Shown in pieces: positions 22,392-33,239 of a stretch of DNA of 64,000 nt. Positions within the stretch are counted from its first letter, which is position 1. Each line of letters starts with the position of its first letter. The position numbers were made by a program, and so were the translations under genes. This DNA comes from Pempheris klunzingeri. Lineage: Eukaryota > Chordata > Actinopteri > Acropomatiformes > Pempheridae. Below the pieces are notes generated by a model, which was not told the origin of the DNA, ran no database searches, and saw nothing but the letters and a program-made list of their open reading frames with translations. The DNA is taken from the NCBI RefSeq assembly GCF_042242105.1, contig NC_092031.1, forward strand, positions 19,077,662-19,141,661. The letters run 5' to 3'.

Positions 22392-22990
22392 TATAAGGTC
22401 AATAATATCGGTCCAAGCACCGAACCTTGTGGAACTCCATGTCTCATGTTTAGTGTGGACAGAGGACTTAACACATACAAACTGAAATTGATCTGATAAA
22501 TAGGACTTCAACCAGTTTAAAATGGTTCCTTTTATGCCAGTGAAGTGTTCCAGTTCCTCTGTAATAGGATGTGATGGTCAATGGTGTCAAAATGCAGATC
22601 TAACAGGACAAGTATAGAGAGAAGTCCGTCTGATGCCATAAGGAGGTCGTTTTTAACCTTCACCAGTGCTGTCTCTGTGCTATGGTTCGCTCTAAAACCT
22701 GACTGAAAGTCCTCAAATAGAGTATCCAAATTTAGAAAATTACACAGCTGATTGGCTACAACTTTCTCGAAGATCTTGGAGAGAAAGGGAAGGTTGGATA
22801 AAGGTCTATAGTTGGCTAATACACCTGAATCAAGAGTAGGCTTTTTCAGAAGAGGTTTAACTTCTACTTTAAAGTACTGTGGTACGTAGTCTGTTAGTTA
22901 AAACTGATTGATCATATTCAGTAAGGACGTGTTAATCAAGTAGTAGGAATGGAGACAAGTTGACGGTTTGGATGAGGAAATCACTGAAGC
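22392..22990 (-). pseudogene. L2-type LINE reverse transcriptase fragment
   Basis: The minus strand encodes [32 protein letters not shown], then [35 protein letters not shown] (motif A; the usual SAAFDT is shortened), and after frameshifts RHGVPQGSVLGPILLTLY (motif B). Stops and at least two frameshifts are present. 5'-truncated near 22990. The catalytic FADD part is not seen; the copy resumes beyond the Tc1 insertion at 20776. Confidence 0.88.
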
Positions 22991-23049
22991 CAATTCAGGA
23001 AGATCAATTGAGAAAAGCAGTCCAAATGCACATTAAGCTCAACAGCTAT

Positions 23050-23410
23050 TTCCATGTATCCAGCGATTTTGTGTATGATGTTAATGGACAGGACGTCAAT
23101 GCACAACCAAGGTGAGGAGAGAATGTCAGACTTGTTTTCATACTCTGTGCTGATGACGTGGTTCTGTTGGCCTCTTCAGACTGGGACCTCCACCATGCAC
23201 TGGAGCTGTTTGCAGCTGAGTGTGAGGCAGTCAGGATAAGAATTAGCACCTCTAAGTCTGAGATCATAGTACTTTGCTGGAAAATGGTGGATTACTCCCT
23301 CCGGGTTGGGAGTGAGTTGTTGCCTCAACCAAGGTAGTTCAAGTATCTCAGGGTCTTGTTCACGAGTGAGGGTAAAATGGAGAAGATGTTCAGATGGACT
23401 GGTACGGCAT
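23050..23410 (+). pseudogene. Non-LTR reverse transcriptase fragment (Rex/RTE-like)
   Basis: Encodes, with breaks, ADDVVLLASSDWDLHHALEL, FAAECEAVRIRISTSKSEI, and VGSELLPQ..FKYLRVLFTSEGKM. These are the active-site ADD motif and following region typical of an abundant fish LINE family. Only about 120 codons remain. A second, inverted fragment of the same family lies at 46980-47345. Confidence 0.75.
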
Positions 23411-23639
23411 CAGCGCACACACACATGTACACACAGCCACTTGGTCTAGTCGTAGTATTGAGAGGAGATATGAGCCTTATGGCTCCTCTGTAATCTACTG
23501 ACATTGATCTGAGAGAAACATCAGACTCTGGCCAGACACTCCCAGGAATCTGAGTCTGTGTGCAAATGATGTTTATGATGTTTGAAATTTGTGCAAATCT
23601 GTGCAAATGGTTCCTGAGTGGCACCACTCACACACCACA

Positions 23640-23917
23640 GGGGCGGCTGTGGCTCAGTGGTAGAGTGGGTCGTCCCTCAATCAGAAGGTCGGGGGTTTGA
23701 TCCCCAGCTCCTATGGGTCAACATGTCGAAGTGTCCACTGAACCCCAACTTGCTCCTGCATGGCTTCAGAGTATGAAAGAATAGTCTCCTCCAAATTACA
23801 TTTCTCCTGTATGATTGATGTGTGAATGGGTGAATGAGGATGTCATGTAAAGCGCTTTGAGTAGTTGAAATAACTAGAAAGGCACTATACAAATACAGAC
23901 CATTTACCATTTACCAC
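23640..23917 (+). mobile_element. tRNA-derived SINE, near full length
   Basis: The 5' end has an A box (GTGGCTCAGTGG) and B box (GGGTTTGATCCCC). The body runs through ATGTCGAAGTGTCC and AAAGCGCTTTGAGTAG to a 3' end of ATTTACCATTTACC. The same element recurs at 30050, 45531, 49099, 59323 and 63358. Confidence 0.85.
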
Positions 23918-25830
23918 CAAGCCTGATAGTGGATTGGACCAGGGAGATGGCTAGCAATCAGACTCCATCCAGACGACCCAAAGCCAGTAGCATCTCCTTG
24001 TTTTATCAATTAAAGTACAGCTGGACAGCTCCAGCACTGTCTCATTTACAGCAGAATGAGCAGTGCTTTTAAGGCACAGTCTGTAACTTATTTTAGAAGC
24101 ACTTTTTGTGAAATTCAAATAATTCAAATGAATAAATGGTTCCATACCATTCTTAGATTTTCTTCAGACAGTGCACATTCATGTGTTGGGGGTGGCTTTG
24201 GGATATTTCTGGTTGGATACTTTCCAAGTCTATCTACTCTTGCCAAATTCTCCAATGTTACAGACTCTGCCTTTAACTACATCACAGAGTTTTTGGGATA
24301 CCAAAAATTTTCACATCAGACACTAAAGATGTTAAATGACTACTGCAGGCTGGGAATCATTTGAAGAAAATTAGTAACTAAACAAACAATAACATTTCTG
24401 ATATTTATCTGCTTTTAACTTTCTTTTAACATTAAAAGACTATTAGCAATACAGTTACAATATGACCAATATTATTTTTGCTTCACAAAATGTGATTTTA
24501 GTTGTACTTTAAATCGCACATTTTAGGCTTTGTTGATAACTGAAACAATAAGCTGAAAGTGAGTGAACGTTCTTAAACCATAGCTCTGGAGTGTTAATAC
24601 TCCAATAATAATTATTAGCAGTTGCAGCACTGTGATATTACAAGAAGTGTTTTATCTATTATCTGATTTACTGCTAACATCAACATCTATTGTGGGACAT
24701 TAGACACAATAAGCACATGGTCTTTAATGAGTTTCTTTTCATAAGAGCTACTATCAACATAGATTTTATGCAACAGATATGCAATTGGTTTTCCAGTACT
24801 GTCAGCAACTTCTGTGGTGCTCCGCACTTTTAACAGTTACTTGTCAGCTGTAACACTGTAACACAGACAATCCAGAAATCTAAAACACACCATTTTGTAT
24901 ATTTCACAGTACTTCCCCAAAGGACGCTTAGCAGACATTTACTGTTTAAACAGTACAGTACAAACTCATGAACCAACTAAACTGGAAATAAGTGTGAACA
25001 GTGATGGAGCAGTAAAACAAAGAAAAACTGACCCACTGTACTTTAAAAAGTAAACGAGAGAATGCAAAAGGAAATAGCTGAATGACATTCTAGCTGTCAT
25101 TCTTGAAAAGAAAAGGATATACAGAAAGGAGCTCCTTACACTCTGCATTCTCATTCTCCCCCGGTTGTTCCTTCAGACATGCTTTTTCTGTCTCTAAGAC
25201 TTACAGATGAGAGACAAGATGATTTTCAAGGTGGCTGAGGGAAAAGAGAAAGCAGTCCCTATCAAACGCTTTCATATCACAGAAAAATTGAGGTGATCGA
25301 TTTTCTGTCTCTTTCTGTCTCTGCTGGGAATATTAAAACACTGAGGTTTCATATGCACCCATCCCACCCCTCCCACCTACTGCCCTCCCTTTTCTATACT
25401 TCTCTCTTCCTACCTGATCTCACCCTTCTTCACTCTACTTATCACTCCTTTCTCTCATTTTTAACCCACTTCGTTTCATTCCCACCACTCTATAACTTTA
25501 CTCCATCCATACCGTGCATACCTACACTCCCATGGTCTTCTTAGGTGTAAGTTCCTCCTGTCCTCCTACATCACGCCACCATCTTTTCATTTCCCACTAA
25601 GGGACCCTTACAGAACGTTGCCTCCTTCTCCTGGCTTGAAGGTAGAGGGCAGGCTTTGATACAGGGATGGAGGGAAAAGAGTTACGGAGATGAGAATTCC
25701 AGGGAGGGGGAAGGAAAGAGGCTGCTGACTTGTTGATAGCCCCAGGCAGTGATCTGTCAAGTGCGGTGCTCCAAAGCGTTGTTTCAGCTTCACATCCATG
25801 CTGATGTGAAGAACTGTCAATCAATAAAAC
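23918..25830. other. Apparently unique sequence, no gene recognised
   Basis: AT-rich to 25250, then a pyrimidine-rich stretch (25360-25600, TCCCACC/CTTCTCT) with an 83-codon frame that I take to be low-complexity. No domain, RNA gene or repeat recognised. Confidence 0.5.
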
Positions 25831-26531
25831 CTGACTATTCAGGAATTGAAAATGAAGGATTCAAGAATCCCTTCATGAGCAGCATCAGATATTATATTAG
25901 GCAACAGTGGCAGGAAGAACTCCCCTTTAACGGAAAGAAACCTTGAACACAACCAGTCTCAGATGTGGGCGGCTTTCTGTCGGGGTCCGTGTTGGGTGGA
26001 GGTTGGACAGAGAGTGAGAGAGAGAGAGAGACAAAACATGATGAGTGGCTGATGATCTGCAGCAGTGATTCATGAAGCCAGAGAACCACAGCAGGAGAAC
26101 CAGGACCAGGATCCACAGGAACCTGAGGGATGAGAAAAGCACAGAAAGGCTCCGGGGAAGATACCAAGTTAGTAACAGACATTAAGTGGCATGAGAGGCA
26201 TGAGGCATGAGACATAATGATGAGGATAGAGGAGCCCAGTGCATCATGGGAGTCCCCTGGCAGTCTAAGCCTATAGCAGCATAACTAGGGGCTGGTCCAA
26301 GGCCTGAGCCAGCCCTAAACTATAAGCTTTATCAAAAAGGAAGGTTTTTAGTCTACTCTTAAATGTAGAGAGGGTGTCTGCCCCCCAAACCCAAACTGGA
26401 AGGAGATTCCACAGGAGAGGAGCCTGATAGCTGAAAGTTCTGGCTCCATCACTACTTTAGAGGACTTTAGGAACCACCAGTAGGCCTGCATTCTGGGAGC
26501 ACAGCGCTCTAGTGGGGTAGTATGGTTCTAT
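25831..26531 (-). mobile_element. L2-type LINE 3' tail (ATTG type)
   Basis: Minus-strand copy of the tail seen at 41106-41627, containing GGATCCTGGTCCTGGTTCTC and CCCCGGAGCCTTTCTGTGC. It continues upstream into the C-terminus of the LINE ORF at 26832-27265. The two parts are separated by an oppositely oriented tail at 26532-26831. Confidence 0.82.
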
Positions 26532-26831
26532 GCGTCTGTCCTAGGCTACAGCCTGTCCGTCCTTGGGAGCTGGATCTCTCCTTCATTGCAGTGCTCCCGG
26601 AGGTTCCTCTCTTCCCACTGGGTTTTTTGAGTTTTTCCTTCCCGAAGAAGGAGGGTCATAAAGGGCAGGTGATGCCTCGGACTGATCCATTGGCCTCATC
26701 GACTGCTGTACTCTTTATTAGATTGTTTGTTCGCTTACACTTGTTTATTTCAGTGAACTTTGTAAAGCACTGTGAGACAACTCTGTTGTGATATTGGGCT
26801 ATACAAATAAATTGAATTGAATTGAATTGAA
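26532..26831 (+). mobile_element. L2-type 3' tail unit (TTGAA type), inserted in L2
   Basis: Begins at CGTCTGTCCTAGGCTACAG and ends GGGCTATACAAATAAATTGAATTGAATTG. It interrupts the minus-strand L2. The junction with L2 antisense sequence is repeated exactly at 50761, so it is part of a composite. Confidence 0.8.
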
Positions 26832-27265
26832 AATTTAATTTAAAATATGATGGAGCCTGACCCTTAAGAACCTTGTAGGTGAGGAGAAGGGTTTTAAACT
26901 CTATTCTAGATTTTACTGGAAGCCAGTGAAGAGAAGCCAGTACAGGAGAAATATGATCTCTTCTCTTAGTTACACGAGTTAGTACACGAGCAGCAGGGTT
27001 CTGGACCAGCTGTAGAGTCTTTAAGGACTTATTGGGGCAGCCTGATAATAACGAGTTGCAATAGTCCAACCTAGAAGTGACAAATGCATGAACTACTTTT
27101 TTCTCTTTTTTAATTTATTTTTTTCTGTATCATCTATAGACAAGATGGGTCTGGTTTTAGCAATATTACGTAGATGGAAAAAAGAAGTTCTGGAAATCTG
27201 TTTAATGTGGGAGTTAAAGGACAAATCCTGATCAGATAAGACTCCCAGATTCCTCACAGTGGAGC
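26832..27265 (-). pseudogene. L2-type LINE ORF, C-terminal fragment
   Basis: Encodes [40 protein letters not shown] and [20 protein letters not shown] on the minus strand, the conserved C-terminus of L2 polymerase. Stops lie upstream (27080-27180). Ends near TATGTTGTTAGAAAATGTGT, where an opposite-strand LINE begins. Confidence 0.87.
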
Positions 27266-27289
27266 TGTTATGTTGTTAGAAAATGTGTC

Positions 27290-27815
27290 TCTAAGGTGTC
27301 TGTGCCCAAAGGACCCCTCCCTGCCAGATGCCCTCAACAGGTTCTATGCCCGCTTCAAGTACCCCAACAACCCCCCCAGCACCAGACTCACACCATCACT
27401 AGGTGACGCGCCCCTCAATGTGACCACAGCAGACGTGAGGAGGGCCCTTCAGAGGCTCAACCCCCTCAAAGCTGCAGGCCCCGACGACATCTCAGGGCGG
27501 GTACTGAGGGACTGCGCACACCAATTGTCTGAGGTGCTGATGGACATTTTTAACATCTCGCTCCAACAGGCATCAGTTCCCACCTGCCTGAAGACTGTCA
27601 CCATCATCCCTGTCACCAAGAGCTCCACAGTGACAGGCCTGAATGACTATCGGCCTGTAGCCCTCACTCCGATAGTCATGAAGTGCTTTGAGAGGCTGGT
27701 CATGGCCCATATTAAAGACTCTATCGATGTCATTGTGGACCCCCACCAGTATGCTAGAAGAAAGGATAGAAAGGAGACAGCAGTTCAAGCCATGCTTTCC
27801 ATCTGTTGTCATGAA
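27290..27815 (+). pseudogene. Jockey-superfamily LINE reverse transcriptase fragment
   Basis: An open stretch of about 175 codons holds the N-terminal RT region: FYARFKYPNNPPS, TADVRRALQRLNPLKAAGPD, IPVTKSSTVTGLNDYRPVAL and TPIVMKCFERLVMAHIKDSI. It ends abruptly before motif A (expected [10 protein letters not shown]), so most of the polymerase is missing. Related pieces are at 28100, 36080 and 59931. Confidence 0.87.
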
Positions 27816-27834
27816 ACATGAGGTCTCTTCAGAA

Positions 27835-28095
27835 CAAGATGGAAGAGCTAGCAGCGCTAACGAGGCTACAGCCGGAGTACAAGGTCTGCTTCACTTTACC
27901 GAGACCTGGTTGAATGAGCTCACCCCAGACTCTCTGGTGCAGCTGGACGGATTTCATCTCGTCAGAGTGGACGGAAACATGAGGGAGAGTGGCAAGAAGG
28001 GTGGGGGAATAGCGATGTTTGTGAACGACAAGTGGTGTAACCCTAGGCACATTCATGCTGCTAGCTGCTAGCATCCGGCCGTACTACCTGCCCTG
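27835..28095 (+). pseudogene. LINE AP-endonuclease domain fragment
   Basis: Encodes FTETWLNELTPDSLVQLDGF, HLVRVDGNMRESGKKGGGIA and FVNDKWCNPRHI, the early endonuclease region of jockey-like fish LINEs. It lies downstream of RT sequence, the reverse of the order in an intact element, so it is a separate truncated copy. Confidence 0.8.
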
Positions 28096-28099
28096 AACA

Positions 28100-28810
28100 C
28101 GGAGACTGAGACTGGGCTAAATCTGTTTTTCAACAGATTTGATACTGGGCCCAGCCCCCAGCATGAGCACTGACCAGCCTACCTCCAGCTCCCTTTGCTT
28201 GCTTACCTCCTCACCACCACCATCTCCAGGGCTCTCACTCTCCCCCTCACCACCACCATCTCTGCGGCTCTCCTCCCCCCTCCCGCTCCTCTCTTCACAC
28301 TAACAGTAGATCAGGTGAGAAGGCAACTTAAGAAGACAAGACAGGACAGCCACGGGCCCTGATGGCATCAGCTCCAGACTCCTCAGGGACTATGCAGACC
28401 AGCTCTGTCAGGTGGTCTGCTACATCTTTAACCTGAGCCTGAGTCTGGAAAAAGTTCCTGTCATGTGGAAAATTTCTTGTGTGGTTCCAGTTCCTAAGAC
28501 CTTGTGACCCAAGGAGCCCCAACCACTTCAGACCTCTCACCTGATGAAGGCACTTGAGAGGATTCCAGGACTCCAGTGCTTTCAACACGATCCTACCTTC
28601 ACTGCTCAGAGTGAAGCTGGGGAGAGCGGGGGTCAGTGACCAGCTGGCTGCATAGGTCACTGACTACCACACAGACCCCAGTATGTGAGAGTGCAGGACA
28701 GTGTGTCTGATGTGGTGGTCTGCAGCACAGGGGCGCCCCAGGGAACAGTACTTTCCCCTTTCCTTTTCACCCTGTACACATCAGACTTCAGATACGCTAC
28801 TGACAGTTGT
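28100..28810 (+). pseudogene. Jockey-superfamily LINE reverse transcriptase, decayed
   Basis: Pieces in changing frames read LNLFFNRFDTGPSPQ, a Pro-rich linker, VRRQLKKTRQDSHGPDGISS, RLLRDYADQLCQVVCYIFNL and, after deletion, RPQYVRVQDSVSDVVVCSTG and APQGTVLSPFLFTLYTSDF (motif B). Motif A and much of the palm are lost. A different subfamily from the 27290 copy. Confidence 0.82.
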
Positions 28811-28879
28811 GTTGGGGGTATGGTATGTTCAATGTGGTTATCAGAAATAATTAAGAACTATCGAAGATAAGTAATAATT

Positions 28880-29770
28880 AACAGCTTGCTGAGGGATTTT
28901 GGAGTTCTTGACAGAGTAGAGGTTGGCAGTATTCACTCTTGTACAATATTAAAGAAGACAGCATGTGGATTAAAACATTTATGAAAACATAACAAAATCA
29001 ATCATTAACAATCTAACTAAGTGTGACTATGACTAGCTAACAAACAATAGGGAGAGTGTGTGTTTGTGTGTATGTGTGACTAGGCAGGAGGAATGTGAGA
29101 TAGAGGACCATAAAGTTGGGAGAGCCCAAAATGGTAATGGCCAGACCCCCTGGGGTGTGGGGCAGAAGCAGACAAAGGAAAGCTAAGTGCTGTAGCTTAG
29201 CTTAGCTTTGTCTCTCAGTCGAGGCCTATTGGAAACTGTATGTGTGAGCGTGTAGGATAAAGGTACCAGATTAGGAGAGGATGGTTAGTCTGTAGACTCT
29301 GTGTCTGTGTGAGCAAACTAACATCAACTTAACTTTATGGCTGCACAGTAAACTACAACACATTCCAATAATCAAACTCAATGAACATTAAAGCAAATCA
29401 ATACATTAACAAGGTTAAACCATGTATGCAGTAATGCTATGCTATATATGCCCAGTTAGAGTTTGTTACCAGTCCTTAAAAGGGGAGAAGAAGTGTCCTT
29501 CATTGTGCTGCTTCCTTAGCCTATTGGTGGGCCAGGCTTGAGGAAAGGTGTGGTTCTTGTCCATTGCTGTGTGGCTGCAAGCTGGAGGAATCTGGTCGCT
29601 CCTTTGTTTTTTGGCTAGTTAGCAGCTCGGTGCCAACTTGCTGGTGTGCTCCTGTTGCTCTGGTGATCAGCTGGCAGACTCTTAGGTCATACCTGCTGGC
29701 GCTGATCTGCTTGGTTCAGGCAGGACTTTGTGTTGCTGCCATGAAGAAGGTGGTCTGCTCTGGAGCAGGC
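28880..29770 (+). repeat. Unclassified ~0.9-kb dispersed repeat, copy A
   Basis: Matches the inverted copy at 47640-49080 along its length, for example TTGACAG..AGGTTGGCAGTA, GTACAATATTAAAGAAGAC, GCTAAGTGCTGTAGCTTAG and CAACTTGCTGGTGTGCTCCTG. It contains a short GT-rich tract (29054-29080). No convincing coding sequence; the 96-codon frame at 29564 has no domain features. It lacks the hAT insertion present in copy B. Confidence 0.7.
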
Positions 29771-30049
29771 CACACTGAGGCAGAGACCCTCAGGAATGTG
29801 AGAGACCCCTGGCAGGAGGGATCTTCTGCAGATGAGTCAGAAAAAGAGCACTGAGCTTAGCTCAGTTGACCCTCCGGGGTCCTGGGCTGGAAAGAGAAGA
29901 TCTCTCCTCTTCAGGAGAGAGGTCAGAAAGAGTCCTGAGGTCGTAAAATAATGTATCCCACTCTGACGAATGTCAGTCTGTGAAGCTGGGTCCAGGGGTG
30001 ACTTAGCACCTATGTGTGAAACTTGGGGACTCTGGGAAACTGAGTTCAT
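29771..30049. other. No feature recognised
   Basis: Short stretch with a GGAGAGA inverted pair near 29900 and no named repeat or ORF. Confidence 0.4.
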
Positions 30050-30340
30050 GGTAAATGGTCTGTATTTGTGTAGCGCCTTTCTAGTTATTTCAACTACTTA
30101 AAGCGCTTTACATGACATCCTCATTCACCCATTCACACATCTTTCATACAGGAGGGATCTAATTTGGAGGAGACTATTCTTTCATACTCATTCACACACT
30201 GAAGTCATGCTTCAGGAGCAAGTTGGGGTTCAGTGTCTTGCCCAAGGACACTTCGACATGTTGACCCATAGGAGCTGGGGATCGAACCCCGACCTTCTGA
30301 TTGAGGGATGACCCACTCTACCACTGAGCCACAGCCGCCC
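30050..30340 (-). mobile_element. tRNA-derived SINE, full length
   Basis: Same family as 23640, reversed: 3' end GGTAAATGGTCTGTATTTG at the left, and the tRNA-like head with B box (GGGGTTCGATCCCC on the minus strand) at the right. Similar flanks AGTTCATGG (left) and AGTTGATGG (right) look like a slightly diverged target-site duplication. Confidence 0.87.
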
Positions 30341-30358
30341 AGTTGATGGGAATTTGCA

Positions 30359-30638
30359 TGTCAGAAGACAAAGAAATGCAAATTCACAGTTTGATCCACC
30401 AGGGTGTGTCCCGACCAGACCGCAGAAGAAAGAGCTGTTAAAACATTTGGTCTGTCAGGATGCATCCCGGCCAGGTATGGGAACAAAGGAGGTGTTGAAA
30501 TAACGTCTGATCAACAGGATGTGTATAAGAACTGTTAGACTGCGTTACTGTCTCTGTAACAGCTGTTCCTTTTTGCAAAAATAAATGCGCACAAGAACTC
30601 CATGCAGCAGACTTTATCTCCTAGAAATTTCCACAACA
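30359..30638 (+). mobile_element. LTR-like block (fossil), uncertain
   Basis: Opens TGTCAGAAGAC and closes CACAACA. It contains GTATAAGAACTG (TATA-like) and AATAAATGCG (polyadenylation-like) in the right order and spacing for a short retroviral-type LTR. No internal region or matching second copy is in the window, so at most a solo LTR. Confidence 0.3.
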
Positions 30639-30649
30639 TCACTTATCCA

Positions 30650-31955
30650 TTTTGTACAAACAACAGCTTATAACCTGACTTTTAATGAATCCATTGGTTT
30701 TAGAAATGGCTCATATGAAAGCTAAAACCCTCCCAAATTATGTTTAATATACTAAAATAAATTTGCTTCACTGAAGAAAGATTGATCATTTAATGAACAC
30801 AGAAAGGTCAGATTTTAGCAAGACAAAGGTTTTGTCGCCTACAGAGAGTTATGTGAAAATTGAACAAATAATTTACTTCAAATACAAATATGTTGTGTAA
30901 CATCAGTGAATTAAGTAGTGGCGCTGTGAGATCCATATTTAATATCTTGTATGACTTCCATGAGCTTGAAGGACTGCATCCATGTGGTTCGACAATGATT
31001 CATACAATTTATTGATGAAGTCATCAGGAATAGCAAAGAAGGCAGTCTTACATGCCTCCCAGAGTTCATCAAGATGCTTTGGTTTCGTCTTCCATGCTTC
31101 CTCTTTTATTCTACCCCAGACATGCTCAATGATGTTCATGTCTGGTGACTAGGCTGGCCAGTCCTGGAGCACCTTGATCTTCTTCGCCTTGAGGAACTTT
31201 GATGTAGAGATGGAAGTATGCGATGGAGCACCATCCTGCTGCAAAATTTGACCCCTTTTATGGTTGAGAATGTAAGAGGTAGCTAATACTTCTTGATATT
31301 TTAGGCTATTGATATTGATTCTCGCACACCCCCATACTGGATGTAACCCCAGACCATGATTTTTCCGCCACTAAACTTAACTGTTTTCTGGGTGAATCTC
31401 GGATCCATGCAGGCTCCAGTAGCCCTCCTGCAATATTTACGGCGGCTGTGATGTAATTCAACCGAAGATTCATCTGAGAAATCCACCTTCTGTCACTTTT
31501 CCAGCGTCCATCCTTTTAGCAGGCTGTGGGCCTTGGCAAATGCCACACGTTTTTTTAATTGCCTTTTGTTTAGTGCTGGTTTCTGGGCACTGATTCGACC
31601 ATGGAGGCCATTTCGAGACAGAATTCTACAAACTGTTCTGGTTGACACAGGGACTTGAGGTGACCAGGCCTGGTCGAGCTCTGCTGCAGTGGAAAAGGGG
31701 CTGGCCTTGGATTTTCGAGCCAACAAACGGTCCTCCCGAGCAGTTGTCTTGCGGGGTCTGCCGGACCTGGGCTTGTCAAAAACATCTCCAGTCTCTTCAA
31801 ATCTTTTTCTTATTCTTTGTACTTGACGCTGAGACACATTGAAGGTGTCAGCCACCTCAGCAGTGGATCTGGTCTTCTGGTCTTAGAAATATATTTGAGG
31901 GGCACTTAAGGTCAACTTGTACCCAAGCGACAAGACTTTTGTCAGGGACAAAAAT
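30650..31955 (-). mobile_element. Tc1-like transposon 2, decayed
   Basis: Carries a Tc1-type transposase on the minus strand and a related inverted pair at its sides: GACAAAGGTTTTGTCGCC at 30824 and the reverse complement of GACAAAAGTCTTGTCGC near 31929-31945. The outer left boundary (about 30650, CATTTTGTACAAAC) is inferred from remembered family sequence. It abuts, and probably inserted into, the 3' part of the next Tc1-like element. Confidence 0.65.
30939..31855 (-). pseudogene. Tc1-like transposase 2, broken
   Basis: From 31855 the N-terminal half is open for 120 codons: MADTFNVSQRQVQRIRKRFE (helix-turn-helix), the GRPRKTT linker and CRILSRNGLHGRISAQKPAL. A stop at 31493 is followed by a frame with DFSDESSVELH and GGKIMVWGYIQYGG, then stops and a frameshift. 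The last piece (31139-30939) is MNIIEHVWGRIKEEAWKTKP with the family C-terminus. The middle catalytic Asp region is not in frame. Inactive. Confidence 0.85.
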
Positions 31956-32885
31956 GGCACAAAAATTCAAGAAGCTCAGCTTTGTTTGATGGCTTGTGAC
32001 CATCCATCTTCCTCTTATCACATTCCAGAGGTTTTCAATGGGGTTCAGGTCTGGAGATTGGGCTGGCCATGACAGGGTCTTGATCTGGTGGTCCTTCATC
32101 CACACCTTGATTGACCTAGCTGTGTGGCATGGAGCATTGTCCTGCTGGAAAAACCAATCCTCAGAGTTGGTGAACATCGTCAGAGCAGAAGGAAGCAAGT
32201 TTTCTTCCAGGATAACATTGTGCGTGGCTTGATTCATGCGTCCTTCACAAAGACGAATCTGCCCAATTCCAGCCTTGCTGAAACACCCCCAGATCATCAC
32301 CGATCCTCCACCAAATTTCACAGTGGGTGTGAGACACTGTGGCTTGTAGGCCTCTCCAGGTCTCCGTCTAACCATTAGACGACCAGGTGTTGGGCAAAGC
32401 TGAAAATTGGACTCATCAGAGAAGATGAGCTTACTCCAGTCCTCTATGGTCTGATCCTCATGGTCTTTTGCAAACCTCAGCCTGGCTCTTCTTTGCTTTT
32501 CATTGATGAGGGGCTTTTTTCTAGCTTTGAACGACTTGAGCCCTGCCCCTAGGAGCCTGTTTCGAACCGTTCTCGTTGTGCACTTCACCCCAGCTGCCAT
32601 TTGCCATTCTTTTTCACTTGATGTCATCCTATGGTTGCTGAGTGACATTCGAATGAGTTGACGGTCATCTCGGTCAAAGGAGAGTCGTTTTCACCCTCTG
32701 CAGGTTTGTAGTTTTGTTGTCCCCAATATCTGCTGCTTGACCTTGTTCTTATGAACCGCTGTCTTAGAAATTTTAAGGATGGAAGCAACCTGACACTCAC
32801 TGTATCCCTCTGCCAGTAAAGCCAGAATTGAACCCTTCTTTTCCTCACTCAAAACTTTTCTTTTCAACTCTTTTGGCATGGTCAA
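31956..32885 (-). pseudogene. Tc1-like transposase 1, nearly open, one stop
   Basis: Starts MPKELKRKVLSEEKKGSILA (second Met, 32879). The helix-turn-helix is at residues ~15-50. An in-frame TGA at 32691-32693 falls in the GRGxKRLS linker, where the family has an Arg, and the same frame continues beyond it. The second half is open for over 230 codons with KLIFSDESNFQL, GGSVMIWGCFSKAGIG, FFQQDNAPCHTARS and SPDLNPIENLW, a complete DD34E set. The final ~30 residues are replaced by sequence of transposon 2. One stop plus a lost C-terminus. Confidence 0.9.
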
Positions 32886-33172
32886 TAGTTATTTTTGTGA
32901 TTCCAATTACTTTTGAGGTACTACTCGTACTGATTTTGCCATCCAGCTGGTCCTATTGCAAGAGGATAGTGATGACCACAGCAGTGGTTTTTATACTTTT
33001 CCTCATTAAATAAGATTTGGTTCAGGTGATCACCTAATCAGTACCTCATTAAGCAGAGTGAGGTGTGCTTGTGTTGGAATTCAACAGACACTGGAATGGA
33101 ATGGCTGTCATACATGTAGAGATGCTGATTTCAGAAAAATTTGCAGTGGTCTCTTAATTTTTTCCAGAGCTG
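31956..33172 (-). mobile_element. Tc1-like transposon 1, 3' end missing
   Basis: The right end is an intact terminus: minus-strand CAGCTCTGGAAAAAATTAAG starting at 33172, with TA beyond it. No matching left terminus is in the window. The element is cut at about 31956, where transposon 2 begins. Confidence 0.85.
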
Positions 33173-33239
33173 TATATGAAAATATTCACTGAATGTATAG
33201 TGTATAGTGGATAGTGGCAATAGGAAATGTCATGTTTTA

